29,563 nt of DNA from JBFGFG01 sp041627475 (GCA_041627475.1 JBFKQZ010000006.1:1-29563), one strand, 5' to 3'. Shown: positions 1-6,608, counted from the stretch's first letter. Notes: a model not told the origin generated them from the letters alone. Made by a program: numbers and translations.

Positions 1-504
1 CACTTCACCGACGAGGACATCTCGACCGACTACACGGCCCTGATGTCCAAGGTCATCTGGGACGGCCACGGCCGCATCAAGCTGCCGATCAACGAGCCCG
101 CCGAGGGCAAGAAGAAGTCGCAGATCGAGGAGTACCTCGAGCACTACCGCGGCCCCGGCGTCCAGCACCTCGCCCTGTCGACCAACGACATCGTGCGCAC
201 CGTCACCGAGATGCGTGCCCGCGGCGTGAAGTTCCTCGACGTGCCCGACACGTACTACGAGGAGGCCAAGGAGCGCGTCGGCGACATCGACGAGGCCTGG
301 GACGAGCTCCAGGAGCTCGGCATCCTCGTCGACCGCGACGAGGAGGGCTACCTCCTCCAGATCTTCACCGAGCCCGTCGAGGACCGCCCGACGCTGTTCT
401 ACGAGGTCATCCAGCGCCACGGCGCGACCGGCTTCGGCGTCGGCAACTTCAAGGCGCTCTTCATCTCGATCGAGCGGGCGCAGGAGCGGCGCGGGAACCT
501 GTGA
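1..504 (+). CDS. hppD: 4-hydroxyphenylpyruvate dioxygenase, C-terminal part (5' truncated by window)
   Basis: The reading frame is open from base 1 and ends at TGA 502-504, giving the last 167 residues. The enzyme converts 4-hydroxyphenylpyruvate to homogentisate in cytoplasmic tyrosine catabolism, using non-haem Fe(II). Seen directly: the conserved block RIKLPINEPA, the following GPGVQHLAL segment carrying an iron-ligand His, and near the C-terminus FTEPVEDRPTLFYEVIQR, whose Glu (in FYEVIQR) is the third iron ligand in this family. The end, with GFGVGNFKALF followed by IERAQERRG, is also typical. Full-length proteins are about 350-400 residues, so roughly the N-terminal half lies upstream of the window. 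No partner gene of the homogentisate pathway is visible downstream. The family call is very secure. Confidence 0.96.
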   Translation, partial: HFTDEDISTDYTALMSKVIWDGHGRIKLPINEPAEGKKKSQIEEYLEHYRGPGVQHLALSTNDIVRTVTEMRARGVKFLDVPDTYYEEAKERVGDIDEAWDELQELGILVDRDEEGYLLQIFTEPVEDRPTLFYEVIQRHGATGFGVGNFKALFISIERAQERRGNL

Positions 505-507
505 CGG

Positions 508-520
508 CTCGCTTCGCTCG
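508..520. repeat. Intergenic CGAGCGAAGCGAG motif, copy 1
   Basis: The minus strand reads CGAGCGAAGCGAG directly after the hppD stop. The same 13-mer occurs on the plus strand at 20759-20771 between the two ferredoxin genes. Both copies are intergenic. The rest of this gap (521-600) consists of imperfect GCTCCGCT/CGTCGGG direct repeats and shows no gene. Confidence 0.5.
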
Positions 521-600
521 CCGCTCCTGACGTCGGGGCTCCGCTGCGCTTCGCCGTGCCGCGACCCGCTCCGCTCGTCGGGCCGACATCCGGAGCCCAG

Positions 601-1287
601 ATGCATCTCCCCCGTCGCCCGGGGACGGTCCTGTTCGACCTGGACGGGACCATCCTCGACTCGTCCCGACCCGTGCTCGCCGCATGGGCCGCGGCGCTGT
701 CCGGCATGGGCCTGCCGGTCCTGCCGGAGGACGAGCTGCACCGGGTCATCGGCCCGCCGATGCAGCACGTCGCGACCGAGCTCCTCGCCGAGCGTGGCGA
801 GCACGGCGAGGCCGCCTACGACGAGGTCGTGACCCGCTTCCGGGCGGCGATCGGGGAGGTCGAGGTCGAGCAGGCCATCGCCTACGACGGGGTCGTCGAC
901 GTCGTCCGGGCGCTGCACGCCGACGGTCGTCGCCTCGCGATCGTGACCTCGAAGCCGATGGAGTCCGCGACGCGCGTCGTCCCGGCGCTGGGCATCGCCG
1001 ATCTCTTCGTCCACCTCGAGGCGCCGCCGCAGGCCGCGCCGGAGGTCAAGTCCGCGACGATGGCCCGCGCCGTTGCGGCGTTGGACGTCGACCCGAGCGA
1101 CACTGCCATGGTCGGTGACCGCCACCACGACGTCGAGGCCGCCGCCGCCCACGGCATCGCGACGATCGGCGTGACCTGGGCGGCCCACAGCGACCACGGC
1201 GAGCTCACGGATGCGGGCGCGGCCGCGGTGGTCGACGCCCCCGCGGCCCTCGGGGCCGTCCTTGCGTGGAGACCCAGCGAGCGCTGA
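601..1287 (+). CDS. HAD-superfamily phosphatase (phosphoglycolate phosphatase-like)
   Basis: A 228-residue cytoplasmic haloacid-dehalogenase-type hydrolase. Motif I is FDLDGT near residues 12-17 (nucleophile D13, acid/base D15). Motif II is the Thr of AIVTSKP, motif III the Lys of APEVKSATM, and motif IV VGDRHHDVEAA binds Mg2+. The region between motifs I and II is a helical C1 cap, as in Gph/PpaX proteins. An in-frame ATG lies 45 bases upstream (556), but GGAG at 592-595 is correctly spaced for ATG 601, and motif I then falls at the usual distance from the N-terminus. Substrate cannot be told from sequence: phosphoglycolate, pyrophosphate and other small phosphoesters are all possible. The stop codon sits in the loop of a small hairpin. 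Confidence 0.88.
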   Translation: MHLPRRPGTVLFDLDGTILDSSRPVLAAWAAALSGMGLPVLPEDELHRVIGPPMQHVATELLAERGEHGEAAYDEVVTRFRAAIGEVEVEQAIAYDGVVDVVRALHADGRRLAIVTSKPMESATRVVPALGIADLFVHLEAPPQAAPEVKSATMARAVAALDVDPSDTAMVGDRHHDVEAAAAHGIATIGVTWAAHSDHGELTDAGAAAVVDAPAALGAVLAWRPSER

Positions 1288-1293
1288 GCGCTC
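1279..1293. terminator. Perfect 6-bp hairpin with the HAD stop codon as loop
   Basis: GAGCGC (1279-1284), TGA loop (1285-1287, the stop codon of the HAD gene), GCGCTC (1288-1293). There is no T-tract. It could be a weak terminator or a chance palindrome. Confidence 0.3.
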
Positions 1294-1308
1294 ACCTTGC
1301 GGCCGGAT

Positions 1309-1335
1309 GGAACGAGCCGGTGCACTGGCGCGTGG
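1309..1335 (+). promoter_or_regulatory. Possible ECF-type promoter before the sigma factor gene
   Basis: GGAAC at 1309-1313, 17 bases, then CGTGG at 1331-1335. This resembles the GGAAC-N16/17-CGTC layout used by ECF sigma factors and would fit autoregulation by the downstream gene. It is inferred from pattern only; the -10 match is partial. Confidence 0.3.
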
Positions 1336-1354
1336 CCCCGATGAGGAGGGCCGC

Positions 1355-1864
1355 ATGCACACCAGCACGGACACCGACGCAGGGACGGGTCTGGTCGTGA
1401 CGACACCGTTCGAACGCTTCTACGCGAACGAACGCGACCGTCTGGTCAGACTGCTCGCCATGGACCTCGGCGACGTCCACCTCGCTGCCGAGGCCGTCGA
1501 CGTCGCCATGGCTCGCGCCTGGGGCCGGTGGGACGGGCTCACCGATCAACACGACGCCGGCGGCTGGGTCTACCGGGTCGCGCGCAACTGGGCGACGTCG
1601 TGGTTCCGACGTCGCCGACGCCGGAGCGACGCACCGGTCCCGGAGACCGCGGTGCACGACCGTCCCCCGAGCCACAGCGCCCACCTGCGCGAGCACCTCG
1701 ACGCGCTGTCGGCGGACCACCGCGCCGTGGTCGTCCTGCGCGTCCTGGGGGGCTGCTCCACCGAGGAGACCGCCCGACGCCTCGGCATCCCGAGCGGGAC
1801 CGTGCAGTCACGGCTCTCCCGCGCCCTGGACAACCTGCGCACGATGCTGGAGGACGAGCGATGA
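1355..1864 (+). CDS. SigE-family ECF RNA polymerase sigma factor
   Basis: A 169-residue sigma-70-type factor of the compact SigE/ECF class, which directs RNA polymerase to stress or envelope regulons. Sigma region 2 spans about residues 15-90 (FERFYANERDRLVRLL, WVYRVARNWATSWFRR). A short linker follows, then region 4 around 110-165 with the helix-turn-helix STEETARRLGIPSGTVQSRL. ATG 1355 is preceded by AGGAGGG at 1344-1350. Upstream in-frame codons lack the family's conserved content. The gene ends in an ATGA overlap with the next gene, a membrane protein, which is the usual sigma/anti-sigma arrangement. A GGAAC-N17-CGTGG element upstream may be an autoregulated promoter. Target genes are not evident from the window. 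Confidence 0.9.
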   Translation: MHTSTDTDAGTGLVVTTPFERFYANERDRLVRLLAMDLGDVHLAAEAVDVAMARAWGRWDGLTDQHDAGGWVYRVARNWATSWFRRRRRRSDAPVPETAVHDRPPSHSAHLREHLDALSADHRAVVVLRVLGGCSTEETARRLGIPSGTVQSRLSRALDNLRTMLEDER

Positions 1865-3075
1865 CCGACGTCACCGAGCAGCTCCACGACCGACTCCAGG
1901 CCGCGGCCGCGGACCTCGACGTGCCCCCGGGCAACGTCGACGACGTCGTCCGCCGGGGCCGCCGCCGTCGCTTGGCCCTGCGCGGTGCCGGGGCGGCCGG
2001 CCTCGTGCTGGCCATCGGCGCGGCGGTGCCACTCGTCCTGCCCGACGGCACGCCCACCCCGACCGTCGTCGGCGAGACCGCACCCACACCCACGCCCACC
2101 CCGACGCCCGACGCAGCACCGTCGCCGACGCCGTCACCGACACCCGACCCCGAGCCGTCACCGACGACCGACACCGCCGCGACCGGGGAGGAGGCAGGCA
2201 CGCCCACGCTGCTCGTCGCGACCGACGACGGGATCGTCCGTTGGGACGACGGCACCACGACGCCGGTGCCCGGCATCGACGGACCTGTCGACGTCGCGGT
2301 GGACGACGGCCGCGGCGGCGTCGTCTTCCAGCGCAACGACATCGGGATCGGCCGGCTGGCGGACGGCGAGGTCAGCACGATCGTCTCGCTGTCCGAGTTC
2401 GAGCCGCGCGCGTTCGACGACTTCGAGCCAGTGCCGCCGGTGGCGCTGCGCCTGTGGGACGCCGCGGAGGACCGCATCGTCTACTCCGTCGTCCACGAGG
2501 GTGAGGGGGTCAACCCACCCGTTCGCTACGACGTCCTGATCGCCCAGTCCACGGTCGACGGCTCCCGCACCGAGCTGGACCAGTACTACTCCTGGGAGTC
2601 CGGTCCGTCGACGATCACCACGGCTGCTGGACGGACAGCGCTGAACTTCACGAGCGAGATGCTCGCCGGCAGCCTGACGCTGTTGACGGGCGGCGAGCCC
2701 ACGCGGCTCTCGTCACTCGACTACGGCGGCGAGGGCGTCGCGAGCGGGCAGGAGCCCGGGCTGTACGTGGTCCGTGGGGGCGCACTCGACCCGAGCGGCA
2801 CCCGCATGGCCGTCGTCGTGGTCGACGAGTACGACGACCCCGGACGGCTCGTCGTCGTGGACACAACGACCGAGGAGCGTGTCTTCGACCTCGGGCTGGA
2901 GCAGTACCTTCCCGACCTGCCACGCGGCGCAGCGGCAGTCGACTTCGACGGCAGCACGGTGCTGCTCACCGGGTTCGAGCCCGGCGACGGTGCGTTGCTG
3001 GTGGAGGTCGGCACGGACGATGCGACCGCAGTCCTCGTCGAGGGGCGTCCCGCGTTGACCAGTCGTCCGGCGTGA
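1861..3075 (+). CDS. Single-pass membrane protein, probable anti-sigma/sensor partner of the sigma factor
   Basis: 404 residues, starting at ATG 1861 inside the sigma factor's last codons (ATGA overlap, translational coupling). Residues 1-41 are cytoplasmic, with a basic stretch RRGRRRR (about 31-37). A hydrophobic helix spans about 42-60. A Pro/Thr/Ser-rich linker covers about 62-115. The rest, about 118-404, is an Asp/Gly-rich external domain that looks like a beta-propeller or WD-type sensor (LLVATDDGIVRWDDG, VAVDDGRGGVVF). No zinc anti-sigma HxxxCxxC motif is present, so the anti-sigma role rests on operon position and topology, not on a recognised domain. The short N-terminus would have to bind the sigma factor. 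It could alternatively be a cell-surface protein only coexpressed with it. Confidence 0.7.
   Translation: MTDVTEQLHDRLQAAAADLDVPPGNVDDVVRRGRRRRLALRGAGAAGLVLAIGAAVPLVLPDGTPTPTVVGETAPTPTPTPTPDAAPSPTPSPTPDPEPSPTTDTAATGEEAGTPTLLVATDDGIVRWDDGTTTPVPGIDGPVDVAVDDGRGGVVFQRNDIGIGRLADGEVSTIVSLSEFEPRAFDDFEPVPPVALRLWDAAEDRIVYSVVHEGEGVNPPVRYDVLIAQSTVDGSRTELDQYYSWESGPSTITTAAGRTALNFTSEMLAGSLTLLTGGEPTRLSSLDYGGEGVASGQEPGLYVVRGGALDPSGTRMAVVVVDEYDDPGRLVVVDTTTEERVFDLGLEQYLPDLPRGAAAVDFDGSTVLLTGFEPGDGALLVEVGTDDATAVLVEGRPALTSRPA
2050..2165 (+). repeat. Low-complexity Pro/Thr/Ser-coding tract
   Basis: A run of CCNACN/CCGTCN-type codons within the membrane protein gene at 1861-3075. It encodes the extracytoplasmic Pro-Thr/Pro-Ser linker that would span the wall. 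Confidence 0.6.
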
Positions 3076-3086
3076 GCCGGTCAGCC

Positions 3087-3102
3087 GCGGGACAGGTCCC
3101 GC
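3087..3102. terminator. Hairpin between the anti-sigma-like gene and the DedA gene
   Basis: GCGGGAC (3087-3093), AG, GTCCCGC (3096-3102): a perfect 7-base inverted repeat 12 bases after the stop at 3075. It has no T-run. A terminator is plausible because the next gene has its own ribosome binding site and unrelated function. Confidence 0.4.
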
Positions 3103-3124
3103 TCGACAGACAACGGAGTGCCAG

Positions 3125-3760
3125 GTGCACCTCATCGCTGCTGCGTCCCCGGCCGTCGAGGCCGGCGGACTGACCGGCTTCGTGCTCGACGCCGTGCGCG
3201 CCATCGGTGAGGTGGGCATCGCCGTCTTCGTCCTGCTCGAGACCGTCGTGCCCCCGATCCCGTCGGAGGTCGTGCTCCCGTTCGCGGGTGCCCTCGCCGC
3301 CGACGGTCGCTTCACCTTCGCCGGGGTCGTGACGGCCGCCAGCGTCGGCTCGGTCCTCGGCGCCTGGCTGCTGTACGAGGCAGCGCGCTGGGCAGGCGAG
3401 GAGCGGGTGACCCGCTGGCTCGCGACGGTCCCGCTCGTCGAGCGCGAGGACGTCGACCGGGGGTCGGACTGGTTCCGTCGCTACGGCGGCACGGCCGTGC
3501 TCGTCGGTCGCCTCGCGCCGGGTGTCCGCAGCCTCGTCTCCGTGCCGGCAGGCGCCCAGGCGATGCCACGTCCCCGCTTCCTCCTCCTCACCGCCATCGG
3601 CAGCACCGCCTGGAACGTGGCCCTCGTCGGCGCCGGGCTCGCGCTCGGGCGGCGGTGGACGATCGTCGAGGAGTGGACGGGCTGGCTGGACGTGGCGTTC
3701 GTCGTCGCACTCCTCGTGGTCGTGGGCCGACTCGCCTACCGCCGGGTGCGGACTGCCTAG
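3125..3760 (+). CDS. DedA-family (VTT/SNARE-associated) membrane protein
   Basis: A 211-residue polytopic inner-membrane protein. Seen: the family signature E-x-x-x-P-P-I-P-S-E around residues 39-48 (ETVVPPIPSEVVLPFAG), then the re-entrant/second signature GRLAPGVRSLVSVPAGAQAM, where the Arg and the Pro-Gly are conserved, and a C-terminal hydrophobic helix. Members act in membrane homeostasis; some translocate undecaprenyl phosphate or phospholipid. The GTG start at 3125 follows GGAG at 3115-3118. The length is standard. The stop codon TAG overlaps a TAGGGT hexamer that may be the promoter of the next gene. The family is certain; the transported lipid is unknown. Confidence 0.92.
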   Translation: MHLIAAASPAVEAGGLTGFVLDAVRAIGEVGIAVFVLLETVVPPIPSEVVLPFAGALAADGRFTFAGVVTAASVGSVLGAWLLYEAARWAGEERVTRWLATVPLVEREDVDRGSDWFRRYGGTAVLVGRLAPGVRSLVSVPAGAQAMPRPRFLLLTAIGSTAWNVALVGAGLALGRRWTIVEEWTGWLDVAFVVALLVVVGRLAYRRVRTA

Positions 3761-3763
3761 GGT
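3758..3763 (+). promoter_or_regulatory. Possible -10 element (TAGGGT) for the 3791 lipoprotein
   Basis: TAGGGT lies 27 bases before ATG 3791 and overlaps the stop codon of the DedA gene. It matches the TAGG[GC]T hexamer seen upstream of several other genes here. No clear -35 box at 17 bases. Confidence 0.3.
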
Positions 3764-3790
3764 CACGCCCGCCGATCCCCGGAGGCCCGC

Positions 3791-4225
3791 ATGTCACCTC
3801 GTCGCGCTCTGCTCGCCGTCCTCACCACCGGTCTCCTGACCGCCGGGTGCGACCTGCTCGGCGGCGGCAACGTCTTCGAGCTCGCGGTCGGTGACTGCTT
3901 CGACGACACGGCCGGGGACGAGCAGATCAGCGACGTCCCGGTCGTCGACTGTGCGCAGCCGCACGACAACGAGGTGTTCCACGTCTTCGACGTGGGCGAC
4001 GGCGACTTCCCCGGTGACGACGCGCTCCTCGCCGAGGCAGAGGCGGGATGCATCCCCGCGTTCGAGTCGTACGTCGGGATCGAGTACGCCTCGAGCCGAC
4101 TGGACATCTTCCCGATCACGCCGACCTCCGGCAGCTGGTCCGGCGGTGACCGTGAGATCATCTGCGCGCTGTACGACGCCGAGCTGGCCAAGCTCGAGGG
4201 CTCGATGCAGGGCACGGGCGAGTGA
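3791..4225 (+). CDS. Lipoprotein with septum-formation-like domain
   Basis: 144 residues. A lipoprotein signal peptide with basic PRR at 3-5, a hydrophobic core and the lipobox LTAGC, gives lipidation at Cys20. The mature part opens with VFELAVGDCFDD, followed by VPVVDCAQPHDNEVFHVFDV. Both halves match the Septum_form type domain common in actinobacterial surface proteins, with paired cysteines probably forming disulfides (further Cys in EAGCIPAF and IICALYD). ATG 3791 has GGAGG at 3781-3785. The domain name comes from its original description, and a direct role in septation is not proven for most members. The protein would sit on the outer face of the membrane. Confidence 0.8.
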   Translation: MSPRRALLAVLTTGLLTAGCDLLGGGNVFELAVGDCFDDTAGDEQISDVPVVDCAQPHDNEVFHVFDVGDGDFPGDDALLAEAEAGCIPAFESYVGIEYASSRLDIFPITPTSGSWSGGDREIICALYDAELAKLEGSMQGTGE

Positions 4226-4241
4226 CCTGCCCGGGGGCCCG

Positions 4242-4270
4242 TTGACGTGCGCCCGCTGCGGCGACAGACT
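4242..4270 (+). promoter_or_regulatory. Promoter candidate TTGACG-N17-CAGACT for a leaderless transcript
   Basis: A -35 box TTGACG (4242-4247), 17 bases, and a -10 box CAGACT (4265-4270). The -10 ends 9 bases before ATG 4280, so transcription would start at or next to the ATG. No Shine-Dalgarno is present. Confidence 0.45.
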
Positions 4271-4279
4271 CCCCCCTCG

Positions 4280-4648
4280 ATGAGCCAACTTCGCGACGAC
4301 CCGAAGCCCGAGGCCATGCTGCGCGTGGTCCGCGTCGTCGCGCCGCTCGCCGCCGCCGCGATGGCCGTCACGGTCGTGGTCGGACTGGCGTCCGCACCGC
4401 AGGGCGCTGCAGGCGCGCTGTTCGAGAACGTGTGGGGCGTGGCCACGGTCATCGACCTGTACCTCGCCCTGCTCGCCGTCTGGGTGTGGATCGCGTGGCG
4501 CGAGCGCAGTGCCGGCGCCGCGACCCTGTGGGCGGTGCTGCTCGTCACGACCGGCAGCGTCGCGCTGTGGGTCTACGTCACGTGGAGGGCGTACGGAGCG
4601 AACGACATGCACGGCCTGCTGCTCGGGCAGCACGACATCGGCACCTGA
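4280..4648 (+). CDS. Small three-helix membrane protein, DUF1475-like
   Basis: 122 residues with three hydrophobic helices at about 17-35, 53-72 and 78-97. The second ends in DLYLALLAVWVWIAWRERS and the third in SVALWVYVTWRA. This D-x-Y ... W-x-A-x-R-E pattern followed by a Y-V at the end of the next helix is what I recall of DUF1475 proteins, whose function is unknown. A GTG at 4247 is in frame, but it would fall in the promoter and adds an unconserved RRQ-rich tail. ATG 4280 is favoured by a TTGACG-N17-CAGACT promoter ending 9 bases upstream, suggesting leaderless translation. ATG 4316 is another possible start. The neighbours give no functional hint. Confidence 0.65.
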   Translation: MSQLRDDPKPEAMLRVVRVVAPLAAAAMAVTVVVGLASAPQGAAGALFENVWGVATVIDLYLALLAVWVWIAWRERSAGAATLWAVLLVTTGSVALWVYVTWRAYGANDMHGLLLGQHDIGT

Positions 4649-4771
4649 CCGCCGCTCCACCGCTGTCCGACGGATCACGGGACGTACCACCGGCCGCTGA
4701 CTACGGTCGGGCTGCCCCGTCCGGTCCCCCGCTTCCCCCGGGGCGCCCCGCACCACCAGGAGCGCCCGACG

Positions 4772-5305
4772 ATGGCCAGCACGTCCGTCCACCACTCCCA
4801 CGGTCCCCTGCACCTCGGCCATGCCGAGGAACGACGGCAGACCTGGGACGAGTACTTCCTGTCGCTCGCGGCCGGCGCCTCGAGCCGCTCGACGTGCGTC
4901 CGGCGCAAGGTCGGAGCGGTCATCGTCCGCGACCGCCACATCGTCTCGACGGGCTACAACGGCGGCCCGTCCGGCTACGCCCACTGCGACGAGGGGGGCT
5001 GTCCGCGGGCGGCGTCGGACACGCCCATGGGCGCCGACTACGAGTCGTGCATCGCGATCCACGCCGAGGCCAACGCCCTGCTCTTCTGCGGGCCGCAGGA
5101 GCGCGAGAACGCCACGATCTACTGCACCGACCTGCCGTGCTTCGGTTGCGCGAAGCTCATCGCGAACTCGGGGATCAGCGAGGTCGTGGCGAGTCGTGGC
5201 CTCTACGACGGCTGGGAGGACGTGCGGGCGTTCCTGCTCGACGCCGGGGTCCGGGTCCGCCTCGTCAGCCACGCCGAGGACCAGGTCACCCTCGACCTCG
5301 GCTGA
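4772..5305 (+). CDS. dCMP deaminase family protein (cytidine/deoxycytidylate deaminase fold)
   Basis: A 177-residue cytoplasmic zinc enzyme likely to deaminate dCMP to dUMP for dTTP synthesis, like ComEB-type proteins. Zinc site seen: His97 and Glu99 in IHAEANALL (Glu99 is the proton shuttle), Cys123 and Cys126 in LPCFGC. The N-terminal part has the family block RRKVGAVIVRDRHIVSTGYN, then GxPSG and a Cys/His-bearing segment AHCDEGGCPRA that fits the second zinc site of dCMP deaminases. AGGAG at 4758-4762 precedes ATG 4772. The 123-base gap upstream (4649-4771) holds only a weak TACGGT hexamer at 4702-4707. Tadenosine-type or riboflavin-pathway deaminases are less likely, given the RKVGAVIV and HAEANAL pattern. 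Confidence 0.85.
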   Translation: MASTSVHHSHGPLHLGHAEERRQTWDEYFLSLAAGASSRSTCVRRKVGAVIVRDRHIVSTGYNGGPSGYAHCDEGGCPRAASDTPMGADYESCIAIHAEANALLFCGPQERENATIYCTDLPCFGCAKLIANSGISEVVASRGLYDGWEDVRAFLLDAGVRVRLVSHAEDQVTLDLG

Positions 5306-5330
5306 CCGCACCCGGCGCTCGTGGCAGGCT
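5302..5330 (+). promoter_or_regulatory. Promoter candidate CTGACC-N17-CAGGCT, leaderless
   Basis: CTGACC (5302-5307), 17 bases, CAGGCT (5325-5330). The next ATG is at 5337, only 6 bases further, and has no Shine-Dalgarno, so the TOPRIM gene may be read from a leaderless mRNA. Confidence 0.4.
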
Positions 5331-5336
5331 GTGGCG

Positions 5337-5936
5337 ATGTCCGCGTCACCCGCTCCGACCAGCGTCGCCGAGAACGTCGACGCGGTTCTCGCCACCGCCC
5401 CGGACGCGGTGCTGCTGGTCGAGGGGCGCTCCGACGCAGAGGCCGTCCGAGCGCTCGCCCGTTGTCGCGGCCGGGACCTGACCGGCGAGCGCGTGGCCGT
5501 CGTGCCGATGGACGGCATCACCAATCTCTCGCACCACCTGCGACTCCTCGGCCCGGACGGTGCCGACGTCGTCGCCGGTGGTCTGTACGACGAGAACGAG
5601 GTCGGTGTCGTCCGAACGGCAACGGCGGCGGCCGGGCTGGGCGACGATCCTGCCGCTGCCGGCTTCCACGTGTGCCGGCGGGACCTCGAGGACGAGCTGA
5701 TCCGCGCCCTCGGCGTCGAGACCGTCCTGCGGGTCTTCGAGGAGGACGCCGAGCTCCGCCGGTTCCGTGTGTTCCAGCACCAACCGGCCCAGCGCGGCCG
5801 GCCGCTCGATGCCCAGGTCCACCGTTTCCTCGGGATCCGGTCCGGACGGAAGATCCGGTACGGCCGCCTCCTGGTCGAAGCCCTCGACGACGACCGAGTT
5901 CCCGAACCACTCGAGGCCCTGCTCGCGGGGATCTGA
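5337..5936 (+). CDS. Stand-alone TOPRIM-domain protein (OLD/DUF4435-like)
   Basis: 199 residues. Near the N-terminus AVLLVEGRSDAEAVRALA carries the TOPRIM catalytic Glu (VEGRSD). About 35 residues later VVPMDGITNL is the glycine strand, and GGLYDENEVGVV gives the acidic D-x-N-E pair in place of the usual D-x-D. These three elements in this order define the metal-binding TOPRIM fold found in OLD nucleases, topoisomerases and RNase M5. No ATPase domain is present and no ATPase partner gene lies beside it. Residues 110-199 (RRDLEDELIRALG, GRKIRYGRLLVEAL) are helical and resemble the C-terminus of OLD-type TOPRIM proteins. It may be a nuclease, but this is not shown. Start ATG 5337 is supported by a promoter 6 bases upstream. 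Confidence 0.72.
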   Translation: MSASPAPTSVAENVDAVLATAPDAVLLVEGRSDAEAVRALARCRGRDLTGERVAVVPMDGITNLSHHLRLLGPDGADVVAGGLYDENEVGVVRTATAAAGLGDDPAAAGFHVCRRDLEDELIRALGVETVLRVFEEDAELRRFRVFQHQPAQRGRPLDAQVHRFLGIRSGRKIRYGRLLVEALDDDRVPEPLEALLAGI

Positions 5937-5962
5937 TCGTCGGAGGCGCTGTCCCCTGAAGC

Positions 5963-6014
5963 GATCGGTGTCCCATGGATGCGCCGCACATGGCGCGCTG
6001 GTGGGACAGCGATC
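5963..6014. terminator. Long two-tier inverted repeat between convergent genes
   Basis: Outer arms GATCGGTGTCCCA (5963-5975) and TGGGACAGCGATC (6002-6014) pair with one mismatch. The inner arms GCGCC (5981-5985) and GGCGC (5992-5996) enclose a 6-base loop. It lies between the stop codons of the TOPRIM gene (+) and the zinc-ribbon gene (-), so a bidirectional terminator is the simplest reading. Confidence 0.6.
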
Positions 6015-6040
6015 ACTGGGTCGGACAGCCCGCCAGGACG

Positions 6041-6595
6041 TCAGTCGACGTACGGGAGCAGGAGCACCACGCCGAGGAGGAAGGCGGCGAGCCAGACGCC
6101 GGCCCAGAGCGTGCGCTTGATCTCACGGTCCAGGCCGCGGGCCTGCTCGATCCTCGCGAGCCGCCGACCGCACGCGCACAGACCGGGTTCGACGTAGCGG
6201 TGGTGCCGCTCCTCACAGCGGTAGAGCGGCCGCTCGGCGTGGTCGTACCCGCACTCGCCGCACACGGCCCGGCGCAGCGGACCGGTCGCACCGCAGCGCA
6301 GGCAGTGCGCGGCCTGGAGCCGCTCGTGGACGACGACCGCGACGGTCAGGCCCAGCAGTCCGCCGTAGAAGACGGTGCCGACGACCACGTCACCGAACGT
6401 GGCCCGGCCCGTCAGCGCGAGGACCGTCGTGACGATCGCGGCCAGCACGACCGGCACCGAACCGACCACCAGGGTGCGTCGCCGCTCCCGGGTCGTGAGC
6501 TGCGGCTCGGCCGCCGCCGTCGCGTCCGGCTCCTCGGCCACGTCCGTCCTCGTACCTCGGTCCGCGCAGAGCGTACGAGCCGGCGTGGTCCGCAC
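6041..6595 (-). CDS. Zinc-ribbon membrane protein of unknown function
   Basis: About 184 residues. Two adjacent N-terminal membrane helices (LVVGSVPVVLAAIVTTVLAL and VVVGTVFYGGLLGLTVAVVV) are followed by a Cys-rich cytoplasmic section with three C-x-C or C-x2-C knuckles: CLRCG, CGECG, and a later CEE...CAC-type pair (YRCEERHHRYVEPGLCACG). A last helix LWAGVWLAAFLLGVVLLL ends at the C-terminus. The knuckles look like rubredoxin-type zinc ribbons. I do not recognise a named family. Start: AGGAGG (minus strand, 6609-6604) is 8 bases before GTG 6595. GTG 6604 is in frame but overlaps that site, and a shorter form starting near residue 19 is also possible. The gene is divergent from the crotonase with 45 bases between them. 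Confidence 0.65.
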   Translation of the reverse strand: MRTTPARTLCADRGTRTDVAEEPDATAAAEPQLTTRERRRTLVVGSVPVVLAAIVTTVLALTGRATFGDVVVGTVFYGGLLGLTVAVVVHERLQAAHCLRCGATGPLRRAVCGECGYDHAERPLYRCEERHHRYVEPGLCACGRRLARIEQARGLDREIKRTLWAGVWLAAFLLGVVLLLPYVD

Positions 6596-6608
6596 GGCAC
6601 CCACCTCC

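Noticed and set aside
2050..2165. A CRISPR or structured repeat array in the Pro/Thr tract
   Set aside because: The periodicity follows codons of a Pro/Thr linker in an open frame. No spacers or constant repeat units.
5337..5936. Calling the TOPRIM gene part of an OLD-type defence system
   Set aside because: No ATPase, helicase or other defence gene is adjacent, and the surrounding genes are housekeeping-like.
3794..6016. A 740-codon minus-strand open frame under five plus-strand genes
   Set aside because: The plus strand has well-recognised genes with ribosome sites; this frame has no motif.
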